NCBI GenBank assembly: GCA_965371245.1 | Contig: CBDUXT010000014.1 | Coordinates: 1 to 64,000, forward strand | Reading direction: 5' to 3' | Length of the DNA stretch: 64,000 bases | DNA from: CBDUXT01 sp965371245 | GTDB taxonomy: Bacteria; Planctomycetota; Phycisphaerae; UBA1845 | Shown: piece after piece, positions 8,997-15,136 of the stretch | How positions within the stretch are numbered: position 1 is the first letter of the stretch | How the letters are laid out: each line of letters begins with the position of its first letter | Translations under genes and position numbers: made by a program | The notes under the pieces: model-generated | Databases searched by the model: none | Seen by the model: only the letters and a program-made list of their open reading frames with translations | Told to the model about the DNA's origin: nothing

Positions 8997-10622
8997 ATGG
9001 ATCCAAGAGAAGATTCGGTTTCGATAGTATCAACACAATCGCCTGAGGTGATTGCCAACACGCCAATCCCTGTGTCCTGGACGCTGGAAGATTCCATCGT
9101 CGCCGCAAGGATTGACACCCAAACCATCCTAGATGGGATTGGGCCCACTGACTTGGCGACGCTGGGCAAGCTCCACACACTTGCTGAACCGCTGGTTGTC
9201 CGATGTTGTCTTTCCTTCCTCAAGCGGAATGTGCGATTGTTGGTTCCAGGGGGGAGGCCGGATTGTCGTGAGAATGCCGTGACCATTGATGATATCACCT
9301 ACCGGTTCGTCGGTGGACAGCGGCCTTGCGAATGGCGAACCCTGATTATACTTCTTGTTACCGCTGGACTTCCTTCTGAGCTTCCGTATAGGGGACATGA
9401 GAGGAGAATCGAGGCTGTTCCGCAATTCGATAAAGCGGTGATGGGTGTCCCGCCGTCTGCCATTGGATTTGATACGACGGCCGCACTCAGAATAGTGAAG
9501 AATATTCTCGAAACCAGCTACACTTGGATCAATGCTAGATTAACGTCAGCGGTGTCTCGATCGACTGGACAGTTGGGTGCAAGGCTATATCGACGACTTG
9601 GCGAAGCCGCTACTCGGTTAAACCAAGATCCACAGATCATCGACGAGTTTCTCTTCGCCGGGGAAGACCAGGACGGGCGCGTACTTCACTTACTAAGCAA
9701 GGAAAAAATACAACAGTCGATTGCACGCATCGCTGCGAACGCAGGCACGGCGCAGTACTCGCCGACAAGACTCGCGACCGAGTTTGCGCAGTGCGCGGTC
9801 CAGCTTGGCGTTGCACACGCACGTTTCATACCGGGTGAGTTGCAGTCTGTTAACCGTTCGTTCCTCCAAACCGACTACAAAGAAAGTGATCCGGGGCTAT
9901 TTGAAGCAGAGCTCGCGCATCATCGTTCCCTTGATTTTTCGCTCATCGGAATCAATTGGACAACGGGTCCACGTCTATGGCTTCTGAGTCCTCAGAAAAC
10001 GGTGGCCGCCGCGACAAGTCTTGTCAAGAGAACCGCCTCTAATCTTGTTCGAGACTTTCTTGACTGCTACGACGATCTTGCAAGAAACCGCAAGTCGGAC
10101 TCAGGTTCTGTGATAGATGACGACTCCCATCACCGAGATGAACCAGCGCAAGGAATTGTTCGATCTCTGCGCCCTCCGCTTTCTGGATGGCAGATTGAGT
10201 CTTGCGAGATTCCTCCCGTGCATCAACAAATGGCCGCGCCGATAACGCCGACATCTCTGTGCCGACTCCCGTTGATCATCCTTACGTCGACTCGAGACAA
10301 AGGGCAGGGCCGCGCTGATCGTGCCTCTGACGAAAAGCATACGATTCGGTCGGTGGAGCAAGCGATTATGAAGAACGAGGGGAGAGAGTGGTTCACCAGC
10401 CGCAGGCTGGCTGAAGTGTTCGGCCGATCCAAAGCGCAGGTTCGCTCCAAACTTGATCGAAAGCGAAGGAAGCATTTGGAAGAATCGCGAGGTGAACTCG
10501 ATTGGAGACGGAGAATCGAGTCCTCCTACGAGGTTCCGTCAAGGGCGCCGAGGCGGCCGACATGGGAGTACGATATCCTATCGATCTGGAGGGACATCTC
10601 GACTCTCCCCGAGCGCTCGTGA
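8997..10622 (+). CDS. unknown 541-aa protein with basic HTH-like C-terminus
   Basis: I do not recognise this protein. The start ATG at 8997 has GGGAG at 8986-8990. The N-terminal two thirds is mixed alpha/beta without a visible catalytic motif. Residues about 450-500 (WFTSRRLAEVFGRSKAQVRSK) read as a helix-turn-helix followed by a strongly basic segment (DRKRRKHLEESRGELDWRRR), so DNA binding is plausible. It stands alone on the plus strand between the integrase and a small membrane protein, inside the plasmid-like element. Options include an excision/directionality or partition accessory factor or a cargo regulator; none is supported by a motif. Confidence 0.65.
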   Translation: MDPREDSVSIVSTQSPEVIANTPIPVSWTLEDSIVAARIDTQTILDGIGPTDLATLGKLHTLAEPLVVRCCLSFLKRNVRLLVPGGRPDCRENAVTIDDITYRFVGGQRPCEWRTLIILLVTAGLPSELPYRGHERRIEAVPQFDKAVMGVPPSAIGFDTTAALRIVKNILETSYTWINARLTSAVSRSTGQLGARLYRRLGEAATRLNQDPQIIDEFLFAGEDQDGRVLHLLSKEKIQQSIARIAANAGTAQYSPTRLATEFAQCAVQLGVAHARFIPGELQSVNRSFLQTDYKESDPGLFEAELAHHRSLDFSLIGINWTTGPRLWLLSPQKTVAAATSLVKRTASNLVRDFLDCYDDLARNRKSDSGSVIDDDSHHRDEPAQGIVRSLRPPLSGWQIESCEIPPVHQQMAAPITPTSLCRLPLIILTSTRDKGQGRADRASDEKHTIRSVEQAIMKNEGREWFTSRRLAEVFGRSKAQVRSKLDRKRRKHLEESRGELDWRRRIESSYEVPSRAPRRPTWEYDILSIWRDISTLPERS

Positions 10623-10817
10623 GCGAAATCCGAGAATATTTTTCCCTGAAATCCAGCCAGACGCAGTTGTATGCATGCCCGTCCCTTGTGCCTACGAGCG
10701 CTCGGCTTCCCTGGGAACGGAACCCTGTCAACATCCTCTGACAGCCAACCCTGATCTTGCTTAGCGTTGGTTCGGTGCGCGCCGGGTGCATCGCAATGTG
10801 ATCGAACGGAGGTAATG

Positions 10818-11126
10818 ATGTCGATGAGATTCATGGCAGCGGGCGCGGTGGTAGCGACGGCAGCGAGCGTCGTCTTCAATTCGACACTAGGTGTTGAAGC
10901 GCCACTTCTCGCGACGGTCGCGGCGGCGGCGGCGGGCGCAAATCTAACGGAAGCAGTTCGACTCTTCGAGTACTGGCGCGGACGTTGGCATGTCGTCGCC
11001 TGGGAGACGGTTGCAGCACTCGGAAGCCTGCACTGGATCTCAGTGGATGTGCTCTTGTGCGTCGTTTCGCTACTGCTCGCTGGCGTGTTAATCTGCCTTG
11101 GGCGCGTAGTAACGCGCGAGCAGTAA
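10818..11126 (+). CDS. small membrane protein (102 aa)
   Basis: Begins MSMRFMAAGAVVATAASVV. A GGAGG at 10808-10812 lies 5 bp before the ATG at 10818; neighbouring ATGs at 10815 and 10824 are also possible. Hydrophobic segments at about residues 4-22, 26-42 and 70-95 (VDVLLCVVSLLLAGVLICLG) predict two to three membrane helices. No known family. The last codons overlap a short perfect inverted repeat GCGCGT-agta-ACGCGC (11102-11117), part of a set of hairpins continuing downstream. Confidence 0.6.
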   Translation: MSMRFMAAGAVVATAASVVFNSTLGVEAPLLATVAAAAAGANLTEAVRLFEYWRGRWHVVAWETVAALGSLHWISVDVLLCVVSLLLAGVLICLGRVVTREQ

Positions 11127-11205
11127 TCCCCGGCAGAATCGTTCCCAAAATCTCACGCGGATTTGGGATGTACTCGTTGACCTGTTCGATCGGGTTGACC
11201 GGGGA
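11127..11205 (+). other. candidate folded RNA / hairpin set downstream of the small membrane gene
   Basis: TCCCCGG at 11127-11133 pairs with CCGGGGA at 11199-11205, enclosing a second stem TCCCAAAATC (11143-11152) with GATTTGGGA (11160-11168; one bulge). A near-palindrome CCCAATGTGACATGGG follows at about 11212-11227. No T-run is seen, so it is not a simple terminator. It could be a structured 3' region or an operator region for the convergent gene. Confidence 0.3.
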
Positions 11206-11327
11206 ATAGGTGCCCAATGTGACATGGGTCCCAATTCTGGGGAGTTTGTCAACGCGGGCCAGCTACGGCGAGAGAATCCAGAAGAGGCCCGGTGGTGCAG
11301 TTTGGGCCTCTGTAGAACCGAATGAGG

Positions 11328-11600
11328 TCAGGTACCGTCTCCGGAGTCGGACTCCGTCCGCTCGCCGCCGTTGCCGTTCTTGCCCTCCTGGAAAATCCAG
11401 GTGTGGGCCATGTCGGCGACCTTGGCTACCAGCGGCAAGTCGTCGCGACCAAAGCTCTCGGTCGTCTTCCACTCGTCGCCGTCCTTGTACAGGCGCTGGA
11501 AGGTCACGCCGTAACGGACGCCGACCTTGGTGTCGTTTGCCCAAACAGCGGCCTTGACGACGCCGAGCCGAACTTCGTGAACAGGTTTGTTGTTAGCCAT
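11328..11600 (-). CDS. small conserved plasmid-type protein (90 aa)
   Basis: MANNKPVHEVRLGVVKAAVW opens a compact beta-rich protein, followed by TKVGVRYGVTFQRLYKDGDEW and the helix DLPLVAKVADMAHTW; the tail is Gly/Glu/Asp-rich. Function unknown; the pattern resembles small ssDNA-binding-like or accessory proteins, but I cannot prove that. A decayed relative of this protein is visible at 23880-24022 beside parB, which shows that the element carried at least two copies. It lies 39 bp downstream of the DUF932 gene on the same strand and is probably co-transcribed. An A/G-rich run with GGAG precedes the ATG. Confidence 0.75.
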   Translation of the reverse strand: MANNKPVHEVRLGVVKAAVWANDTKVGVRYGVTFQRLYKDGDEWKTTESFGRDDLPLVAKVADMAHTWIFQEGKNGNGGERTESDSGDGT

Positions 11601-11639
11601 TCTCTTTTCTCCTTGTTGTTTACGATGGCCGGTAGCCGC

Positions 11640-12692
11640 CTACGCCACGAGCGCAAGCAGCTTCCCGGCCTTCTCATCAGCCTCAACGCGGTCGCCGGCG
11701 TATTTCATTCGTCCGGCGACGCGCGTGAGGGCGTCTACAATTGCAAAGACCGTGAAGCCGCCGCCTTTGGCTTCGGCGAGCTGCACGGCCTCCTTGGCGA
11801 GCGTGCGCCGGATGCCGTGGTCCTTGAGAACTTCGAGGACCTCGTCGACGTCGGAGCCAAGTCGCTGCGCGGCGGCTTTTTCGACCACGCGCACGAAGCT
11901 GTCGCGGCGGCGGTCGCGGCTCTCGACCAGTCGGGCGATGATCTCGCGGATGTCGCGAAGCCCGTCGTGGACGTTGGCCGTGTGCTTGCGGCTGAACTCT
12001 ACGACCTCGACAGCGTCCCAGACGATGTGGTTCTGGCAGACGGCCTGGAACCAGAACGTCTTGACACCGAGTGAGCGGCGTCCGACCTCCGAGTTCCAAA
12101 CGAAGAAACCTGGAGCGAAAGCCTCGCCGGCAATCTCCGCCCAGCCAGACGGGTCGATCAGAAAGCAGAACAGGTCTTGCTCGCCGCAATACAGTCCGGT
12201 CGCGCCATTGACACCAACGGGCGGCGGCTCGAAATCCGTCGCGAACTCACGGAGCATCGTGAGCAGGTCGGCGTTGTAGAGCCGGGTGTAGCTCGCTCCA
12301 TGGACCGCGCGGACGCGGTGGTCTCGCGTAAGCACCTGAAACGGCTTCCCGTTCCGAGGCAGTGTCTCTTCCATGACACTTGCCGCGGTATCGGGCGACA
12401 GGCGATTGACGGTATCTTTGGTGACGCCGGCAAGCCGGCAGACCTGGCCGAAGCTCCAATCGTTCAAACGTAGCGAATCTTCGCCAAGGCTGAGCCGTAA
12501 CCGTCGCGCATCGGCCTCCGCCCGGAATTGCTGCGGCGGAACCCACCGATCAAGTGAATCCGTCTTCTCCTGTTCGCAGTGATCCCGGAGCGATTGAAGT
12601 GAATCGAATCGTTCGTCGGGAGACCGTTCAAAAAGTTGTTGGCTTGCATCGTTGAGCGTGCGCAAGGCTTCTCCTTTCAGTTTGAAAACCAT
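11640..12692 (-). CDS. DUF932 family protein
   Basis: About 350 aa. The central part (WSFGQVCRLAGVTKDTVNRL, YTRLYNADLL) and the C-terminal half (GLYCGEQDLFCFLIDP, FFVWNSEVG, WFQAVCQNHIVWDA, FSRKHTANV) match DUF932 plasmid/phage proteins. These are common on conjugative plasmids and phages; the biochemical role is unknown. The start is taken as the ATG at 12692 (MVFKLKGEALRTL); an upstream in-frame start at 12722 would add ten residues. It is first in a two-gene unit with the 90-aa protein. Confidence 0.85.
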   Translation of the reverse strand: MVFKLKGEALRTLNDASQQLFERSPDERFDSLQSLRDHCEQEKTDSLDRWVPPQQFRAEADARRLRLSLGEDSLRLNDWSFGQVCRLAGVTKDTVNRLSPDTAASVMEETLPRNGKPFQVLTRDHRVRAVHGASYTRLYNADLLTMLREFATDFEPPPVGVNGATGLYCGEQDLFCFLIDPSGWAEIAGEAFAPGFFVWNSEVGRRSLGVKTFWFQAVCQNHIVWDAVEVVEFSRKHTANVHDGLRDIREIIARLVESRDRRRDSFVRVVEKAAAQRLGSDVDEVLEVLKDHGIRRTLAKEAVQLAEAKGGGFTVFAIVDALTRVAGRMKYAGDRVEADEKAGKLLALVA

Positions 12693-12722
12693 GTAAGAAC
12701 CGTGATTTGCACCACCGAGCAC

Positions 12723-13350
12723 TCGGCGGCGACTCCGGGGCGTGGTCGACGAGTTTCGGGGTTGGATGAACTACTCAGATTCGTGACAAGACAAGGAACT
12801 GCGTGAAGAATCTATTAACGACAGAAAACGCGAGAATTGTCAAGCGTTGGACACGTGAAAAACGCGCCGCAGGGAATCTACTCGGGAGCAATTGTTGCTT
12901 ACACGTGCATTCGAGGAGATTTCTCGTCTCGTCGAACGGTAAGAATTTGTCGGCCACGACGTGACTCAAGCAGACCACCGAAGCTGCAACAAGACTGAAC
13001 GAAACCGGAAGTTCGATCGGTCCTGCCGGTCGAGGATTCTTCCGATGGTGGCTTCGCGCCGCGCGCGTGTTTGCGGGGTATAATTAAGTGGTGGCTGCGG
13101 CTACCTGCTCTTTCACAAATGAAGACGCGACATCGAACGATGAAACAATCGCCCTGCGCATTTCTGGATGCGTCCGCATTGTCCAGGCCCGGGGGTTGGC
13201 GGCGGTGGATGCTGCAATGTTCGGCACTCGACGCGACTCTCGGTAACCAAGTTGGCGGTGGAGTTGAGGCGCGTTGCTCGTAACCGACGCGTTCCCGTAG
13301 CTTCCGGCGGAGCCACCGTCGCCAACACATTTGATTTGCAAATGCGTTTC
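12723..13350. other. long intergenic stretch without a convincing gene
   Basis: About 630 bp between the DUF932 gene and the 37-bp repeat. Open frames here overlap each other on both strands and have no ribosome binding site or domain signal. A TATAAT lies at 13079-13084 on the plus strand but has no good -35 box. I see no gene in it. Confidence 0.4.
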
Positions 13351-13387
13351 TTTTGCCTTCTCCCGCAACAGGCATAAAACAGCGGGA
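13351..13387 (+). repeat. 37-bp direct repeat, copy 1
   Basis: Identical over 37 bp to 14244-14280. It contains CTCCCGC and GCGGGA arms around a 16-nt loop. On the plus strand it holds TTGCCT, 16 bp, TAAAAC, a plausible sigma-70 promoter. Copy 1 lies just upstream of the structured leader and the 92-aa membrane protein gene. The flanks of the two copies differ, so the unit itself seems to be conserved. Confidence 0.75.
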
Positions 13388-13408
13388 AATAGGGCGGAAC
13401 CGTTTACT

Positions 13409-13496
13409 CTCGGTTTCTATGAGGGCCTTACGGCCTTCAACGTTAGTTGTACTAACAGGCTAAGCCGGGGTTGGCTCGGCAGCCTCTTATACCGAG
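13409..13496 (+). ncRNA. candidate structured 5' leader (three hairpins in a closing stem)
   Basis: CTCGGT (13409-13414) pairs with ACCGAG (13491-13496). Inside are three hairpins in a row: GAGGGCC/GGCCTTC with a 4-nt loop (13421-13438), GTTAGT-tgt-ACTAAC (13442-13456), and AGGCT..GCCG/CGGC..AGCCT (13457-13485). This is a four-way-junction layout. The ribosome binding site of the 92-aa gene (GGGTAGGG) begins directly after the closing stem. It could be a riboswitch-like or protein-binding leader; no known class is recognised. Confidence 0.5.
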
Positions 13497-13505
13497 GGTA
13501 GGGAA

Positions 13506-13784
13506 ATGGGTAGACTCATTTTCACAGAGAACGGGAAAACCATGATTCGGAATTTCGCCATGAGGCGGGAATTCGACAACCGTGGGCGCATGTCGAGGTT
13601 GTTGAGGGATGACGTGACCGTCATCCTACAAACCGGCGACGCCGACGAGCGTGTGTTGGATTTCCTTGAAAATCCGAATAAAACCATGCACGGGGAGTCC
13701 ACGCTCTCCGTCTTGAATGTGCTGATGTTTGCGCTTGGCGCTATATCAGTAGTGGTTTGGAACGGTCTCTTCGGAACCGCCTAA
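13506..13784 (+). CDS. small tail-anchored protein (92 aa)
   Basis: Starts at the ATG at 13506 behind GGGTAGGG. The N-terminal 65 residues are soluble and charged (MRREFDNRGRMSRLLRDD), and residues 68-90 (SVLNVLMFALGAISVVVW) form one C-terminal membrane helix. The motif LMFALGA recurs as LMFGLGA in the 94-aa protein encoded convergently at 13886-14170. It has its own upstream structured leader and a perfect terminator, so it is a single-gene transcript. Function unknown. Confidence 0.65.
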   Translation: MGRLIFTENGKTMIRNFAMRREFDNRGRMSRLLRDDVTVILQTGDADERVLDFLENPNKTMHGESTLSVLNVLMFALGAISVVVWNGLFGTA

Positions 13785-13790
13785 AATCGT

Positions 13791-13834
13791 GCGATAGTTG
13801 TGGACTAACCCTCTGCAACTATCGCCTTTTTTTT
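13791..13834 (+). terminator. rho-independent terminator
   Basis: GCGATAGTTG (13791-13800) and CAACTATCGC (13816-13825) form a perfect 10-bp stem followed by CTTTTTTTT. It ends the 92-aa gene transcript 6 bp after its stop codon. Confidence 0.9.
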
Positions 13835-13885
13835 GGCCCGGCGAAGCGGGCTCCGTCGCAATCGAGCTGGCACGGGCATACGTAG

Positions 13886-14170
13886 CTACAAGTGGCTCAA
13901 GGCAAGTTTCGCCGCCACAGCAATTAACGCGCCGAGGCCGAACATCAAAGCGGCGGTCGAAGCCCGCACTCGCAGCGATGAGAGCGCGCCGACGATGCCG
14001 AATCCGGTGCCGATGGTCCCCGGCCTTGTGCTTTTTCCGTCGTCGTCGGCGTCTGCGCCGACCCTGTCGGCCGCTTCCATGGCCGCTTGCGTTCGCTCCG
14101 GAGGAACGAACTCAGGCCCCGTCCGCAGCAGCGACAGGTAGTCCGCGATGGTCTGTTCATCGGCCTTCAT
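13886..14170 (-). CDS. small tail-anchored protein (94 aa)
   Basis: MKADEQTIADYLSLLRTGPE begins a soluble acidic segment; residues 70-92 (STAALMFGLGALIAVAAK) are a C-terminal membrane helix sharing the LMFxLGA motif with the 92-aa protein. No good ribosome binding site is visible; the ATG overlaps the stop of a doubtful upstream frame. It is last in the minus-strand coupling-protein run. Function unknown. Confidence 0.55.
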   Translation of the reverse strand: MKADEQTIADYLSLLRTGPEFVPPERTQAAMEAADRVGADADDDGKSTRPGTIGTGFGIVGALSSLRVRASTAALMFGLGALIAVAAKLALSHL

Positions 14171-14194
14171 TCGTAGAGCGTTAGCACGAATCGC

Positions 14195-14222
14195 TTGCCT
14201 TGGTCAAGGTCGCGTGTATAAT
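14195..14222 (+). promoter_or_regulatory. sigma-70 promoter candidate
   Basis: TTGCCT (14195-14200), a 16-bp spacer and a consensus TATAAT (14217-14222) on the plus strand. It points into a gene-free gap containing repeat copy 2 and a terminator, suggesting a short noncoding transcript. The -35 is the same TTGCCT as inside the 37-bp repeat. Confidence 0.5.
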
Positions 14223-14243
14223 GGGTTGAAACGACTACGTTCT

Positions 14244-14280
14244 TTTTGCCTTCTCCCGCAACAGGCATAAAACAGCGGGA
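14244..14280 (+). repeat. 37-bp direct repeat, copy 2
   Basis: Identical over 37 bp to 13351-13387, about 890 bp away. It carries the same hairpin arms CTCCCGC/GCGGGA and promoter-like TTGCCT-16-TAAAAC. On the minus strand both copies would read MPVAGEGK, but the two frames diverge right after, so conservation is probably at the nucleic-acid level. Confidence 0.75.
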
Positions 14281-14460
14281 CGCATCGACGCGAGCTTTGC
14301 TCCGACAGATGCATGCGCACGGCGGTCGCGGGACCGTGCGGCGACAGGCCAGACATCGGAAGAACTTGGCCACCGTCTCGAACGGCAGGACATCAGAAAA
14401 ACGCTGCCAAAGTTCGGATTTCCGCGGCGAGAATGAAGGCCCCTCGGGGTCTTTGTTCTT
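14281..14460 (+). ncRNA. candidate small RNA
   Basis: A gene-free plus-strand stretch preceded by promoter-like sequences (14195-14222 and within repeat copy 2) and ended by a terminator-like hairpin with a T-rich tail (14438-14460). It contains GCACGG/CCGTGC arms (14317-14322 with 14334-14339). No reading frame is convincing. It could be a copy-control or regulatory RNA of the element; this is inference. Confidence 0.35.
14438..14460 (+). terminator. terminator-like hairpin
   Basis: GGCCCC-TC-GGGGTC followed by TTTGTTCTT. It lies right at the 3' end of the convergent winged-helix gene (stop at 14459), so it could end transcription of the candidate small RNA. Confidence 0.5.
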
Positions 14461-15136
14461 ATCCGGAGCGCTTCCAGCCAACGATTCGTTCCGCCACGTC
14501 CACTTCGACTGGGATTTCAACGGCAGGGTCTAGGAGTCGTGACACCAGCGGCTTGCGAATAAGCCAGGTACTCATTTCCTTGATATGCGGGCCGCGTGGC
14601 ATCAGAAACACGATGATTAGTTCGCGGTTCTTGGCGAAGTACGTCCACGGTTTGAACGTCGATCGGTTCACGAACTCCTGCAATCGACAAAGTGCCTGAT
14701 TGCGTTCAAAAACGCTCCTGGGTCGTTGGTTCGGGTAGACACGAATCAGCGCGATCTTCCGCGTGCCATGCTTGAAGGCGGCGGCGGCGCGAACCGGGGG
14801 AAGACCGGCCGCTTCGGTCACCCGGTGCGTCAGTTTCTGCACCGCCTCGGGCGGCAGCAAGGGACGCAGCTTTCCGCCGAGACAGCAGTAGGCAAGCGCC
14901 GCGTAACGGTTGATCTGGTCGTGGCGGCGAAGCGGCTCGCTACTCAAGGTGTATAGAGCATGGTGCTTGTAGAGCTTCTTTTCAGCAACGAGCTCGCGAA
15001 GCGTGGCCGTCGCCCTGCTGGAATGGCCGCCGAACAAGACGCGCGCCAGCGCCAGGCGCGTCGTCACACCGTACGTGTGAACATGAGCCAGAACCTTACT
15101 CTTCGTAGTCTGCGTAGAGTGCTTCGAGTTCCTCAT
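14459..15136 (-). CDS. winged-helix, replication-relaxation-like protein (225 aa)
   Basis: Residues about 13-60 (KSKVLAHVHTYGVTTRLALARVLFGG) read as a winged helix. The C-terminal half contains AALAYCCLGG and FKPWTYFAKNRELIIVFLMP. The same order (winged helix, LGVLWYCC, core with a hydrophobic strand) is seen in the 224-aa protein on the other side of the coupling-protein gene, so the two look like distant paralogues. The start overlaps the end of the coupling protein by about 40 bp, indicating translational coupling. Likely an accessory of DNA processing for transfer or replication; the exact role is unknown. Confidence 0.65.
   Translation of the reverse strand: MRNSKHSTQTTKSKVLAHVHTYGVTTRLALARVLFGGHSSRATATLRELVAEKKLYKHHALYTLSSEPLRRHDQINRYAALAYCCLGGKLRPLLPPEAVQKLTHRVTEAAGLPPVRAAAAFKHGTRKIALIRVYPNQRPRSVFERNQALCRLQEFVNRSTFKPWTYFAKNRELIIVFLMPRGPHIKEMSTWLIRKPLVSRLLDPAVEIPVEVDVAERIVGWKRSG

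Noticed and set aside
14167..14520. 117-aa minus-strand frame containing MPVAGEGKK
   Set aside because: It overlaps the 225-aa gene and only the repeat part matches copy 1; conservation stops right after the repeat, so the repeat is better read as DNA/RNA.
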